64,000 nt of DNA from assembly GCF_019430945.1 (NCBI RefSeq), contig NZ_JAHYCB010000012.1:101584-165583 (forward strand). Reading direction: 5' to 3'. This DNA is from Neorhizobium populisoli (lineage in GTDB: Bacteria > Pseudomonadota > Alphaproteobacteria > Rhizobiales > Rhizobiaceae). Both the position numbers and the translations under genes were made by a program. The notes beneath the pieces are model-generated. The model searched no databases. It was not told the origin of the DNA and saw only the letters and a program-made list of their open reading frames with translations. Shown here piece after piece: positions 33,175-42,237 of the stretch (its first letter is position 1; each line of letters begins with the position of its first letter).

Positions 33175-34389
33175 ATGAAACTCAAGAAACTGGCCGTCAT
33201 GGCCACCGCAATGACGATGCTCGCCAGCGGTGTAGCATTCGCCGGTGACGTCACCTGGTGGACGCCGAACTTCAACGAGGCGAGAGCTCGCGAAATCGTC
33301 GCCAAGTTCGAAAAAGCCAACCCGGACGTCAAGGTCAAGCTCGAGATCACCACCTCGGACGGCCTGCCGCAGCGCGTGCTGACCGCGCTTCAGTCGGGTG
33401 CTGCCCCTGAAGTCATCGACGTGCAGCATGCCTGGATCAATGGTTATGCCCAGAACGACCTCGTTCTGCCGGTCGATGACGTGCTGAAGGATCGCGACGA
33501 CTACATTCCCGCCGCGCTGGACTATGCGACATGGAACAGCAAGCTCTGGGGCATTCCGTACCGCATCGAGACCCATGCGATCATCTACAACAAGGGCGCT
33601 TTCAAGGATGCCGGCCTTGATCCGGCGAAGCCGCCGCTGACCTGGGACGAACTCGTTGCTGCCGCCAAGACGCTCTCCAAGGGCAAGCTTTCCGGCTTCG
33701 GCATTACCGGCGGCGGCGAAATGGGCAACACCATTTTCCGTTCGCTTCCCTTCATCTGGATGAACGGCGGCGACATCATTTCCGCCGACGGCAAGAAGGC
33801 GCTCGTCAACCAGCCGGCAGCCGTCGCGGCCGTGAAGTTCTATACGGACTTCTTCAAGAACAAGCAGGCGCCGGCCTCGACGCTCGAAAACGACGGCACG
33901 GCGCTTCGCCGCCTGTTCATTGCCGAGACGGTCGCAGCCTACCAGTCCGGCCAGTTCGACATCGCTTCGATCAAGAAGGAAAACCCGAAGATCGATATCG
34001 GCGTGATGCAGATCCCGCATCCGGCCGACAAGAAGACCGCAGCCCTTCTCGGCGGCTGGAGCTTCGTCATTCCGAAGTCGGCCAAGAACCCGACGGATGC
34101 CAAGAAGCTGGTCGGCTTCCTGGCCGAGGCGGAAAACCAGGGCGCCCTGACAGACACCTTCCCGGCCCGCAAGTCGGCCATGTCGCTGCCGCGCTTCAGC
34201 GATCCGATCCTGACCGTCTTCAAGGAAATGTTGCCCTACGGTCGCGCCGTGCCGAACAACAAGAACTGGGTACAGATCACCCAGGCTTATTTCGACGGCA
34301 TTCAGCGCATCCTGCTTGGCGATGAAGACGTGCAGAAGTCCATGGATGGTGCCGCGAAGGACATCCAGGCCCTGCTCGACCAGAAATAA
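33175..34389 (+). CDS. Sugar ABC transporter periplasmic binding protein (SBP family 1)
   Basis: A 404-residue MalE/UgpB-like binding protein. A Sec signal peptide MKLKKLAVMATAMTML with cleavage after GVAFA is clear, and the mature protein begins GDVTWWTPNFNEARAREIV. The ATG at 33175 was chosen because GGAGGAGG at 33159-33166 has ideal spacing; the ATG at 33157 overlaps that site. The gene is followed by a strong stem-loop and then two MalFG-type permeases. Confidence 0.92.
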   Translation: MKLKKLAVMATAMTMLASGVAFAGDVTWWTPNFNEARAREIVAKFEKANPDVKVKLEITTSDGLPQRVLTALQSGAAPEVIDVQHAWINGYAQNDLVLPVDDVLKDRDDYIPAALDYATWNSKLWGIPYRIETHAIIYNKGAFKDAGLDPAKPPLTWDELVAAAKTLSKGKLSGFGITGGGEMGNTIFRSLPFIWMNGGDIISADGKKALVNQPAAVAAVKFYTDFFKNKQAPASTLENDGTALRRLFIAETVAAYQSGQFDIASIKKENPKIDIGVMQIPHPADKKTAALLGGWSFVIPKSAKNPTDAKKLVGFLAEAENQGALTDTFPARKSAMSLPRFSDPILTVFKEMLPYGRAVPNNKNWVQITQAYFDGIQRILLGDEDVQKSMDGAAKDIQALLDQK

Positions 34390-34404
34390 TACTCGGATAT
34401 CCGA

Positions 34405-34433
34405 CCGCTCCGGGGCTCAATCTCCCGGAGCGG
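34405..34433 (+). terminator. Intercistronic stem-loop after binding-protein gene
   Basis: A perfect 10-bp stem, CCGCTCCGGG (34405-34414) with CCCGGAGCGG (34424-34433), and a 9-base loop. It lies between the binding-protein gene and the first permease, the third such hairpin in this window. Confidence 0.6.
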
Positions 34434-34464
34434 CCACGCATCTGACTTCCCGAAGGAGCCATAG

Positions 34465-35325
34465 ATGGACCGCAATTCGACGGGCCTTGTTTTCGTGCTG
34501 CCAGCGCTGATCGTGCTGGCCATGCTCATCGCCTATCCCGTTGCCTATACCGGCCTGTTGAGCGTCACCGATCGCCAGGGCGCCTTCGTCGGCCTCGACA
34601 ATTTCAACGCTGTGCTCGGCGCGCGCGCCACGCCGCAGGCGTTCTGGAACACGCTCTGGTTCGTCGGAGGATCGATTGTCTTTCAGGTGGTGCTTGGCAC
34701 AGCGGCAGCCATTCTGCTCAACCAGAATTTCGTCGGTCGCGGCATCGTGCGGTCGATCACGCTGCTGCCCTGGGTTGTGCCCGGCATCGTCGCGGCGACC
34801 ACCTGGGCCTGGATGTTCCATACCGAATTCGGCATTATCAACTACATGATGACCGGCGCCGGGGTCATTCCGGAACCGATCGGCTGGCTGACCAATGGCA
34901 GCACCGTTATGCCGGTGCTGATTGCCATCAACGTCTGGAAGCTCTTCCCTTTCGTGGCGATCATGGTGCTCGCCGGCCTGCAGTCGATCCCGAACGATCT
35001 CTATGAGGCGGCTCGCGTCGACGGCGCCAATTTCTGGCAGGAGGTCTTCCACATCATGCTGCCACAGGTGCGCTCGGTCATCGTCGCGGTCACCCTGCTA
35101 CTGGTCATCTGGGGCCTGAACTCGATCACCATCATCTACGCGATCACCCGCGGCGGCCCTGCCAACCGCACGCTGATCACGCCGATCCAGATCTTCCGGC
35201 TCGCTTTCGAGAGCACCAATTTCAATCAGGCGGCAGCACTTTCGGTGATGTTCTTTGCCGTCGCGCTGGTCATCGTCATCATCTACATCAAGGCGCTGGC
35301 CTCGACCCCGGGAGAGGCAAAATGA
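34465..35325 (+). CDS. Sugar ABC transporter permease (MalF-type)
   Basis: A 286-residue permease with about six membrane segments and the EAA loop YEAARVDGANFWQEVFHIMLP (about 179-199). It starts close to the membrane without the long MalF N-terminal extension, as usual in the CUT1 family. GAAGGAGCC precedes the ATG. The stop overlaps the next permease. Confidence 0.92.
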   Translation: MDRNSTGLVFVLPALIVLAMLIAYPVAYTGLLSVTDRQGAFVGLDNFNAVLGARATPQAFWNTLWFVGGSIVFQVVLGTAAAILLNQNFVGRGIVRSITLLPWVVPGIVAATTWAWMFHTEFGIINYMMTGAGVIPEPIGWLTNGSTVMPVLIAINVWKLFPFVAIMVLAGLQSIPNDLYEAARVDGANFWQEVFHIMLPQVRSVIVAVTLLLVIWGLNSITIIYAITRGGPANRTLITPIQIFRLAFESTNFNQAAALSVMFFAVALVIVIIYIKALASTPGEAK

Positions 35326-36170
35326 GCGACGCAAACACCCTGAAGCGCACCGGCCTGCCGCTGCCCATCACCATCATCGGCGCGGTGGTCATCGTCTTCA
35401 TATGCCTGTTTCCGTTCATGTGGATGTTCGGTTCGTCGATCAAGACGCTGCCGGAACTCTACACCGTGCCGCCGATCTGGTGGCCGGAGACGCCGACATT
35501 CGGCAATTATTACAAGGTGCTCTTCGAGAGCAATATTCCGCGTTACTTCCTGAACAGTGTGATCATCTCGGTCGGCTCCACCGTACTGGCGCTGATCCTC
35601 GCGATCTTTGCCTCCTACGGGTTCGCCCGCTTCAACTTCCGCGGCAAACCGATCCTGCAGAGCTTCGTGCTGATCGGCCAGCTGCTGCCGACGGCGGCGA
35701 TCATCGTGCCGCTGTTCATCACTCTCAGGGTGCTTGGCCTCGTCAACACGTTCTGGGGTCTGATCCTCGTTTATATGATCGTCACGCTGCCGCTCTCGGT
35801 CTGGATGCTGACGTCGTATTTCAAGGCGATCCCGGTGGAGCTTGAGGAGGCGGCGATCATCGACGGCGCCTCGCGGGTCGGCATTCTTTTCCGCATCACG
35901 CTGCCGCTTTCGACGCCGGGCATCGTCGCGGTCGTCGTCTACGCCTTCGTCACCACCTGGAACGAGTTTGTCTTTGCGCTCTGCTTTGCGACCGATAGTT
36001 CCGTGAAGACCCTGCCGATCGGGCTTGCAGAATTCTCGACCGAGTTCAACACCGATTGGGGTGCCGTCATGGCCGCCTCCGTCGTCATGACGCTGCCGAT
36101 CGCGCTTCTGTTCTTCTCGATGCAGCGTCTCTTCGTCGGCGGCTTGACCGCGGGCGCCACGAAAGGATGA
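35322..36170 (+). CDS. Sugar ABC transporter permease (MalG-type)
   Basis: A 282-residue permease with EAA loop EEAAIIDGASRVGILFRITLP (about 178-198) and the family-typical FPFMWMFGSSIKTLPEL near residues 30-46. Overlaps the MalF-type gene by ATGA and leads directly into the aldo/keto reductase gene. Confidence 0.92.
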   Translation: MSDANTLKRTGLPLPITIIGAVVIVFICLFPFMWMFGSSIKTLPELYTVPPIWWPETPTFGNYYKVLFESNIPRYFLNSVIISVGSTVLALILAIFASYGFARFNFRGKPILQSFVLIGQLLPTAAIIVPLFITLRVLGLVNTFWGLILVYMIVTLPLSVWMLTSYFKAIPVELEEAAIIDGASRVGILFRITLPLSTPGIVAVVVYAFVTTWNEFVFALCFATDSSVKTLPIGLAEFSTEFNTDWGAVMAASVVMTLPIALLFFSMQRLFVGGLTAGATKG

Positions 36171-36172
36171 TC

Positions 36173-36985
36173 ATGACGGACGACACCATTCCCAAGCTTG
36201 GGCTCGGTACTTATGGCCGGACGGGAGACGAGGGCATTGCCGCACTTCTGAAGGCAATCGAGATCGGCTACCGCCATCTCGATACCGCCCAGAGCTATGG
36301 CACCGAGCAGAATGTCGGCGAGGCTATGCGCCGCTCCGGCCTCAAGCGCGGCGATTTCTTCGTCACCACCAAAGTCGCCGATACTCGGCTCGACAAGGCG
36401 CAGTTCGTGCCCTCGGTGCGTGCCAGCCTCGACACGATCGGCGTCGATCAGGTCGATCTGCTGCTGATCCACTGGCCGTCGCATGGGGATGCTGTGCCAT
36501 TTGAGGATTATATGCTGGCGCTCGTCGAGGCGCAGCAGAAGGGTTATGCCCGCCTGATCGGTGTGTCGAACTATCCGGCTGCGCTTCTGGACAAGGCAGC
36601 GGCCCTGATCGGAGAGAATGCGCTTGCCACCAATCAGGTCGAGATCCATCCCTATCTGCAGGCGCCCAAGCTCGTGGCCCATGCGCGAAAGATCGGCCTG
36701 CAGTTGACGGCGTATCAGCCGCTCGCCAAAGGCGAGATTGCCGATGATGCCGTGCTGAAGCGTATCGCCGAAAAACACGGCGTCACGGTCTCGGCCGTCG
36801 CGCTGGCCTTCTTGATGGCGGAAGGCCACATCGTCATTCCCGCTTCGGGCAGCGAGACCAATCTCAGGGCAAATTTCGCTGCCGGCACCGTTTCGCTGGA
36901 TGCGGCCGAAATGGCCGAGATCCGTAAACTCGATCGCGGTTATCGCCGTATCGATCCCGAAAAATCGCCCGCCTGGGACGACTGA
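36173..36985 (+). CDS. Aldo/keto reductase
   Basis: A 270-residue NADPH-dependent oxidoreductase with the full catalytic tetrad: Asp and Tyr in HLDTAQSYGTEQNVG (about 38-52), Lys in VTTKVAD (about 71) and His in LLLIHWPS (about 101). The C-terminal cofactor segment IPASGSETNLRANFAAG is present. Two ATGs are possible, 36167 (overlapping the permease stop) and 36173; the latter has better spacing from AAAGGA. It probably interconverts a sugar aldehyde and alcohol in this unit. Confidence 0.88.
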   Translation: MTDDTIPKLGLGTYGRTGDEGIAALLKAIEIGYRHLDTAQSYGTEQNVGEAMRRSGLKRGDFFVTTKVADTRLDKAQFVPSVRASLDTIGVDQVDLLLIHWPSHGDAVPFEDYMLALVEAQQKGYARLIGVSNYPAALLDKAAALIGENALATNQVEIHPYLQAPKLVAHARKIGLQLTAYQPLAKGEIADDAVLKRIAEKHGVTVSAVALAFLMAEGHIVIPASGSETNLRANFAAGTVSLDAAEMAEIRKLDRGYRRIDPEKSPAWDD

Positions 36986-37006
36986 ATTTTTGAATGGAGG
37001 TGCCCC

Positions 37007-38062
37007 TTGGGCTCAGTGAACATCGCGCAGGCGCGCAAGAATTACGGTGCGCTGGAAGTCCTTCACGGCGTGTCCGTGGATATCGCCAACGGCGAATTCG
37101 TGGTGCTGGTCGGCCCGTCCGGCTGCGGCAAGTCAACGCTTCTCCGGATGATTGCCGGTCTGGAAGCGATCAGCGGCGGCGAGATCGCCATCGACGGCAA
37201 GGTTGTGAACACGCTTGCCCCGAAAGAACGCGACATCGCCATGGTGTTCCAATCCTATGCGCTTTATCCGCATATGACGGTCGAAGCGAATATGGGCTTC
37301 TCGCTGAGGCTCGGTGGTGCGCCGAGAGACGAGATCAAGACACGGGTGGCGGAAGCCGCCAAGATGCTCGGCCTCCAAGATTACCTGAAGCGCTATCCCA
37401 AGCATCTCTCCGGCGGCCAGCGGCAGCGCGTCGCCATGGGCCGCGCCATGGTGCGCAAGCCGAAAGTCTTCCTCTTCGACGAGCCGCTGTCGAACCTCGA
37501 TGCCAAGCTGCGTGTGCAGATGCGCTCGGAGATCAAGCAGAACCACCAGCGCCTGAAAACGACCACCGTCTATGTCACCCACGACCAGATCGAGGCGATG
37601 ACCATGGCCGATCGCATCGTGGTGATGAATGGCGGCGTGGTCGAGCAGGTCGGCTCGCCGCTCGAACTCTACGATCGTCCAAACAATCTCTTCGTCGCCG
37701 GTTTCATCGGCTCCCCGAGCATGAACATTCTCTCCGGCAGGCTGGAGAACGGCAATTTCCGGACGGCGGATAACACCACCTTCGCAGTGCCGGGCGCCGA
37801 ACGTGTCGGCAACCGGGACGTCCGCCTCGGCATCCGGCCGGAGCATTTCAGCCTCGATCCGAACGGGCTTGCCGCCGAGATCGTCACCGTCGAACCGACC
37901 GGCTCGGAAACGCAGGTCGTCCTTCGGCTTGGCAGCCATGACGTGGTCGGCGTCTTCCGCGAACGCATCCTGCAGCAACCGGGCGAGAAGCTTGCCGTCG
38001 GTATCGATGCGACGCGGGTGCATTTCTTCGATCCCGAAACCGGCAAGCGACTGGAGGCCTGA
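37007..38062 (+). CDS. Sugar ABC transporter ATP-binding protein (UgpC/MsmK-type)
   Basis: A 351-residue ATPase with Walker A GPSGCGKSTLLR (about 36-47), signature LSGGQRQRVAMGRA (about 134-147), Walker B VFLFDEPLSNLDAKLR and a C-terminal TOBE region. The start appears to be TTG at 37007: GGAGG lies 6 bases upstream and MGSV is the common opening of this family. The next possibility, a GTG three codons later, is too far from the ribosome site. It energises the MalFG-type permeases; the aldo/keto reductase gene is inserted between. Confidence 0.92.
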   Translation: MGSVNIAQARKNYGALEVLHGVSVDIANGEFVVLVGPSGCGKSTLLRMIAGLEAISGGEIAIDGKVVNTLAPKERDIAMVFQSYALYPHMTVEANMGFSLRLGGAPRDEIKTRVAEAAKMLGLQDYLKRYPKHLSGGQRQRVAMGRAMVRKPKVFLFDEPLSNLDAKLRVQMRSEIKQNHQRLKTTTVYVTHDQIEAMTMADRIVVMNGGVVEQVGSPLELYDRPNNLFVAGFIGSPSMNILSGRLENGNFRTADNTTFAVPGAERVGNRDVRLGIRPEHFSLDPNGLAAEIVTVEPTGSETQVVLRLGSHDVVGVFRERILQQPGEKLAVGIDATRVHFFDPETGKRLEA

Positions 38063-38063
38063 C

Positions 38064-38546
38064 ATGACCGCAACTGCGATCCTGGGCGATGGCGAAGAGC
38101 TTCTGCAGATTTGCTTCGTTACCCACAAGCTCGAAGAATCGGCCGCCTGGTTTTCACAACTGACCGGGCTGCCATTGCCGCCGGTGAGCTATGCCGCCGA
38201 TCCGGACAAGGCGCAGGCCGTCTATCGGGGTGGACCGCCGCGGATCGGCTGCCGCATCATGATGTTCCATTTCGCCCATATCGACCTGGAATTCATCGAG
38301 CCGGGACCGGAGCCGAGTGCCTGGCGCGATCTTCTGGAAAGCCGCGGCCCGGGCTTCCACCATCTGGCCTTCAAGACCCGCAACCTGACACGCGATACCG
38401 CAGCACTCGAAGCGGCGGGCCATCCTATGCTGCAGCGGGGCGAATTCCAGAGCGGAACCGGCCGTTACGCCTATTTCGACACCGAAGGGGCGCTTGGCGG
38501 ATTGATCGAACTTCTCGAATTCGATCGGGACAAGCAGCCGCAATAG
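38064..38546 (+). CDS. VOC (glyoxalase-fold) family protein
   Basis: A 160-residue VOC-fold protein. Likely metal residues are Glu in IDLEFIEPG, His in GFHHLAFKT and Glu in GLIELLEF. The first ligand position, usually His, is Gln or absent (LLQICFVTHKLEE), so metal binding may be altered. ATG one base after the ATPase stop, hence co-transcribed. Function unknown; different in sequence from the VOC protein at 30212. Confidence 0.78.
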   Translation: MTATAILGDGEELLQICFVTHKLEESAAWFSQLTGLPLPPVSYAADPDKAQAVYRGGPPRIGCRIMMFHFAHIDLEFIEPGPEPSAWRDLLESRGPGFHHLAFKTRNLTRDTAALEAAGHPMLQRGEFQSGTGRYAYFDTEGALGGLIELLEFDRDKQPQ

Positions 38547-38613
38547 CAGTTCAGACGAGACGCGGTGCCCGTCGGGCCATGCGTTGTCGCACATGCATCG
38601 AAAGACGAAATCC

Positions 38614-39372
38614 ATGACGTATCCGATTTCCTACCAGCTTTATTCCTCCCGCAATTTCCCACCGCTTTTCGCCCAGTTCGCTGAGCTGAAATCTTTCGGT
38701 TACGATGCGATCGAGCCCTGGCTGCCGGCCTATGAGGCCGATCCGAAGGCCTTTCGACAGGCGCTCGACGATAACGGCCTGAAATGCCATTGCTTCCACA
38801 TGCCGTTGAAGGGGCTGGTCAACGAACCGAACCGCTTCATCGACATTGCGCTCACCATCGGCGCGACGATCATGATCCCGCCCTATGTGGTGCCGGAAGA
38901 GCGTGGCACGAGCGCCGAATACTGGAATGGTCTAGGGCGGCAGCTTGCCGAAGGCGCAGCACTTGCGGCGGACCACGGCCTGAAGGTCGCCTGGCACAAC
39001 CACGATTTCGAGTTCATGCCCCTGGCGGACGGCTCGCGCCCGATCGACCATATTATGGCAGGCGGCGGTGAAAATGTCTGGTTCGAGATCGATTGCGGCT
39101 GGATTACCCGCGCCGGCGGCGATCCTGCAGCCGAGCTTGAGAAATTCGCCGACCGCATCATTGCCATCCAGGTGAAGGATACGATGCCGTTCGGGACGAA
39201 ACAGGACGATGGCTGGGCGCCGACCGGCGACGGTATCATTGACTGGCAAAAGCTCGTGCCACTGTTCCGCAAGACGAAGGCCGAGCATATCGTCACCGAG
39301 CACGACAACCCGAGCGATTGGCGTGCCTTTGCGAAGCGGTCGATCGACTATGTTAAAAAGCTTGGCCTTTAG
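38614..39372 (+). CDS. Sugar phosphate isomerase/epimerase (TIM barrel)
   Basis: A 252-residue xylose-isomerase-like TIM-barrel protein (AP_endonuc_2 family). Likely metal and base residues occur in AWHNHDFEF (about 136-144), FEIDCGWITR (about 158-167), QVKDTMPFG and TEHDNPSDW. The ATG at 38614 begins the barrel; ATG or TTG codons at 38593 and 38584 are possible but lack ribosome sites. Such enzymes isomerise or epimerise keto-sugars or inosose derivatives. Confidence 0.83.
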   Translation: MTYPISYQLYSSRNFPPLFAQFAELKSFGYDAIEPWLPAYEADPKAFRQALDDNGLKCHCFHMPLKGLVNEPNRFIDIALTIGATIMIPPYVVPEERGTSAEYWNGLGRQLAEGAALAADHGLKVAWHNHDFEFMPLADGSRPIDHIMAGGGENVWFEIDCGWITRAGGDPAAELEKFADRIIAIQVKDTMPFGTKQDDGWAPTGDGIIDWQKLVPLFRKTKAEHIVTEHDNPSDWRAFAKRSIDYVKKLGL

Positions 39373-39414
39373 GTCGCAGCCAATCTCATACCGTCTTGTC
39401 GCAAGGACACAATC

Positions 39415-39879
39415 TTGACCGCACCTCAAACCATCGAAGAGCTGCAGATCCAGGCGGCGGAGCTCGAGCTCCCCGCATTCGATCCGCTGATCGCCTGGGA
39501 GATCGGCTGCTTCATTCAAAAGCGGGCATTGGCGGAAAACATGCCGATCGCCTTCGAAGTGGCCCGAACCGCCCATCCGCTATTCTATTTTTCCATGCCG
39601 GGCGCCATGCCCGACAATGCTCACTGGATCAGACGAAAGCGCAATGTCGTCGAACGCTTTTATCGCAGCTCGCTGATGATGAAGCTGCTTGCCGATCGAG
39701 AAGGCCGACCATTTCTGGAGCGTTACATCCTGTCGCCGGATGATTTCGTCTCAAGCGGTGGCAGCGTTCCGATCATCGTCAAGGGAAGCGGCTGCATCGG
39801 TTCCGTGACTGTGAGCGGCCTGACGCAATACGACGACCATCGTCTTGCAGCCGAGGCCATCAGGCATGTGATCGGCTGA
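39415..39879 (+). CDS. UPF0303 (heme-degrading-domain/HbpS-like) family protein
   Basis: A 154-residue protein of the UPF0303 family, related to the DUF336/HbpS fold. Characteristic parts are FDPLIAWEIGCFIQKRA (about 22-38), RRKRNVVERFYRSS (about 72-85) and the C-terminal GTVxVSGL-like GCIGSVTVSGLTQYDDHRL (about 126-144). The start seems to be TTG at 39415 with AAGGACA upstream; no suitable ATG exists nearby. Often found in sugar-catabolic clusters; biochemical role not established. Confidence 0.8.
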   Translation: MTAPQTIEELQIQAAELELPAFDPLIAWEIGCFIQKRALAENMPIAFEVARTAHPLFYFSMPGAMPDNAHWIRRKRNVVERFYRSSLMMKLLADREGRPFLERYILSPDDFVSSGGSVPIIVKGSGCIGSVTVSGLTQYDDHRLAAEAIRHVIG

Positions 39880-39963
39880 CTCGAAGAAGCAGGTCCCATT
39901 CACCGCGGGTTGGACGGCGAATGGGACGTTACTTTCCGAGACGGGCGGATACTGTTCCAACGA

Positions 39964-42069
39964 TCAGCCGCCGGCCAGCGGCAGGATCAATACGTCGCGA
40001 GCGGGTACCTCGATCTTTCCTCCCGCAGAATCCAACGGCCAGACTGGCGCTCCGCCGCCGATGCTGCCGTGTTCTGCAGCAAGTTTCACCTCTGTCGTCT
40101 GAGCCTCCCGTGTCGGATTGACCAGCCAGAGGAAGCTGCCGGCGTCGCCCTTGTGGACACGGGCAAAGAGATTGGCATTTGAAAGCGCCGCATGGCTGGT
40201 TCTGCCGCTCCATTTGATGAGTTCGGCATAGAAGCCAGCATTCGATTTTCCGTTCGTTCGATAATAGGCGACGGAAGGATTGGTGCCTATCAACAGCGTC
40301 CGGCCCTGGCCGAACGTGTTCTCGACCACCGCCATACGGCCGTCGTCAAAATTGCCATGCGCCTTGCCGCCGGCAAGCCGGTAGGATTGCAGCAAGCCGC
40401 CGCCATCGACGGCAATGTCGCCGAATTTGAAATGGATGCGGTCGCCGATATCCGGCATGAATTCGACGGTTTCTTCCTGTGCGCCGAAGACTGTGTCGAG
40501 GCCCATATTCGGCTGCACTTGGCCGACATGGCCGCGGTCGCCGAAATAGCCGGGGCAGGCTTCGGCGATCAGCGTGCCGCCTTTCTCGACCCAGGCCTTA
40601 AGGCGAGCCGCCTGATTTTCGGTGAACATGATCGGATAGGGGAAATACAGGAAATCGTAAGCGTCGATATCATCGATATGCACCCAGTCCGGCTGCATGC
40701 CATTATCGAGGAAGGCGCGATAGGTACCCCACATGGCTTCCGGATAAGGCTTTTCCTTGCGATCGTAACTCAGTAGATATTCCCATTCCTGGGTTTCGGG
40801 AACCACAAGAATGCCGATTTCGCCGCGCACCGGCTTGGCGTCCCACAACGGCTTTTGGGCCGGATCGTTGGCCCATTTAGCCATGGCGCTCTGCATTTGC
40901 GAACGCGGCGTGCGCGAGCCGTCCATGCCATAGGCGCCAAAGGCTCCGAAGAGCGGGCCGTCGAGCAGCGGACGCCAGCGCAGATTCAGCACGCCACGGG
41001 CACCGCCCGCAAACGAGGTCATGGTCCAGATGCGGATGTCCTCCGGCTCGGCAACGCGGCCGTCCTCTTTGTCCCGGCCGATCACCTGCGGCTGCAGCCA
41101 CAAGGGGCCGCCCTGACGCTCCGCGTGCCAGAAAGGCTTGCCGCGTGCAGCACCGCGGTTGATATCGACACCGTACCAAGTCTTCCAGGGCTCGGTGCCC
41201 TTGCGCGCCTGAATCCAGGTGAAGCCGTAGACCTGCACCTTGGAGGCGGCCAGCCAGTCGTCGCAGCCGTTTGCCGCCATGTTGGGGATCGAGCCGGAAA
41301 TGCCGTGGGCGGCGATGACGTTCTTCTGGTCGATGGCGCGGATCGTATCGATGCGCCACTGCATCTGGTCGTAAAAATTGTCGCGTTTGAACTGCAGCCA
41401 GTCGATGCATTCCGGATAAGGCGCCATATGCACCGGCGGCTCGACATCGTCCCATTCGGCATAGCTGTAGCGGTGCCAGGCCTTGGCGAGCACTTTCAAC
41501 GTGCCGTATTTCTTCTCCAGCCATTTGCGGAAAGCCGCCTTGGCATAACTCGAATAATCGACATCAGCCGAATAATTGCACTCGTTCCAGACGTCATAGC
41601 CGTAGATCGACGGATGGTCCTTGTAGCGGGTGGCGAGTGCGGTCAGGAACTTGCCGGCAGCTTCCTTGACTTCCGGGCAGTTCAGCGTAAGCGCACCGGC
41701 ACCGCCACCATTGTTGGAAAAGCCGCCCGTTGCGGCCGAAACGCCCATATAGGAACCGAGCTTGGTGCCGTCGGCGTTGACCTGCAGCGCATCGGCATAT
41801 TTGCGCACCGCCCAGTCCGGCACGGCGTGGATGAGTTCGGCGATGATCGTCTTGATGCCGTTCTTGGCGGCAAGATCGAGCTGCCGGTCGTATTCTTCCC
41901 AATCATAGACGCCGGGCGCTACCTCGATCGCACTCCACATGAACCAGTGGCGGAAAATATTGAGCCCGTCCTCGCCGGCGACGCCATAATCGCGCTCCCA
42001 ATGCTCGCGAGGCGGGTTGGATTTTCGGAAATAGACGGCGCCGAAAGGGAATTGGATATCGTTAGGCAT
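39964..42069 (-). CDS. Beta-galactosidase, glycoside hydrolase family 42-like
   Basis: A 701-residue intracellular glycosidase with three parts: a TIM-barrel catalytic domain (about 1-400), a flavodoxin-like trimerisation domain (about 420-620) and a small C-terminal beta domain. The acid/base is Glu163 in YDVWNECNYS and the probable nucleophile is Glu317 in FWHAERQGG. No signal peptide, so it acts on imported oligosaccharide. It is the last gene of the Dpp-type importer operon. GH42 usually removes beta-galactosyl residues; other beta-glycosidic specificities remain possible. Confidence 0.88.
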   Translation of the reverse strand: MPNDIQFPFGAVYFRKSNPPREHWERDYGVAGEDGLNIFRHWFMWSAIEVAPGVYDWEEYDRQLDLAAKNGIKTIIAELIHAVPDWAVRKYADALQVNADGTKLGSYMGVSAATGGFSNNGGGAGALTLNCPEVKEAAGKFLTALATRYKDHPSIYGYDVWNECNYSADVDYSSYAKAAFRKWLEKKYGTLKVLAKAWHRYSYAEWDDVEPPVHMAPYPECIDWLQFKRDNFYDQMQWRIDTIRAIDQKNVIAAHGISGSIPNMAANGCDDWLAASKVQVYGFTWIQARKGTEPWKTWYGVDINRGAARGKPFWHAERQGGPLWLQPQVIGRDKEDGRVAEPEDIRIWTMTSFAGGARGVLNLRWRPLLDGPLFGAFGAYGMDGSRTPRSQMQSAMAKWANDPAQKPLWDAKPVRGEIGILVVPETQEWEYLLSYDRKEKPYPEAMWGTYRAFLDNGMQPDWVHIDDIDAYDFLYFPYPIMFTENQAARLKAWVEKGGTLIAEACPGYFGDRGHVGQVQPNMGLDTVFGAQEETVEFMPDIGDRIHFKFGDIAVDGGGLLQSYRLAGGKAHGNFDDGRMAVVENTFGQGRTLLIGTNPSVAYYRTNGKSNAGFYAELIKWSGRTSHAALSNANLFARVHKGDAGSFLWLVNPTREAQTTEVKLAAEHGSIGGGAPVWPLDSAGGKIEVPARDVLILPLAGG

Positions 42070-42176
42070 TGTGCTGGTCCTCTTTGTCTAAGGTCCGGAC
42101 ACAGCTCCGCCTTCGAGGCGAAAGCCTCTTGAAAACAGACAGAGATAGCGTCCGGAAATTCTAAAAGCCGTGGGTC

Positions 42177-42227
42177 TTAGCGCGATCCTCCGAAGAGGCC
42201 GCGGGTTGGGTGGTGAAGTATTTGCAT
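42177..42227 (-). CDS. Possible 16-residue microprotein
   Basis: A 17-codon frame (MQILHHPTRGLFGGSR then TAA) begins 10 bases after the stop of the ATPase gene and is preceded by GAGGA with 7-base spacing. It lies in the 168-base gap before the GH42 gene. It could be a real small protein, a translational relay into the downstream gene or chance. No family is recognised. Confidence 0.35.
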   Translation of the reverse strand: MQILHHPTRGLFGGSR

Positions 42228-42237
42228 GGCTATGTCC

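Noticed and set aside
42100..42180. GAGGC-N4-GCCTC hairpin upstream of the GH42 gene
   Set aside because: A 5-bp stem is expected often at this GC content; not enough to call a regulatory element.
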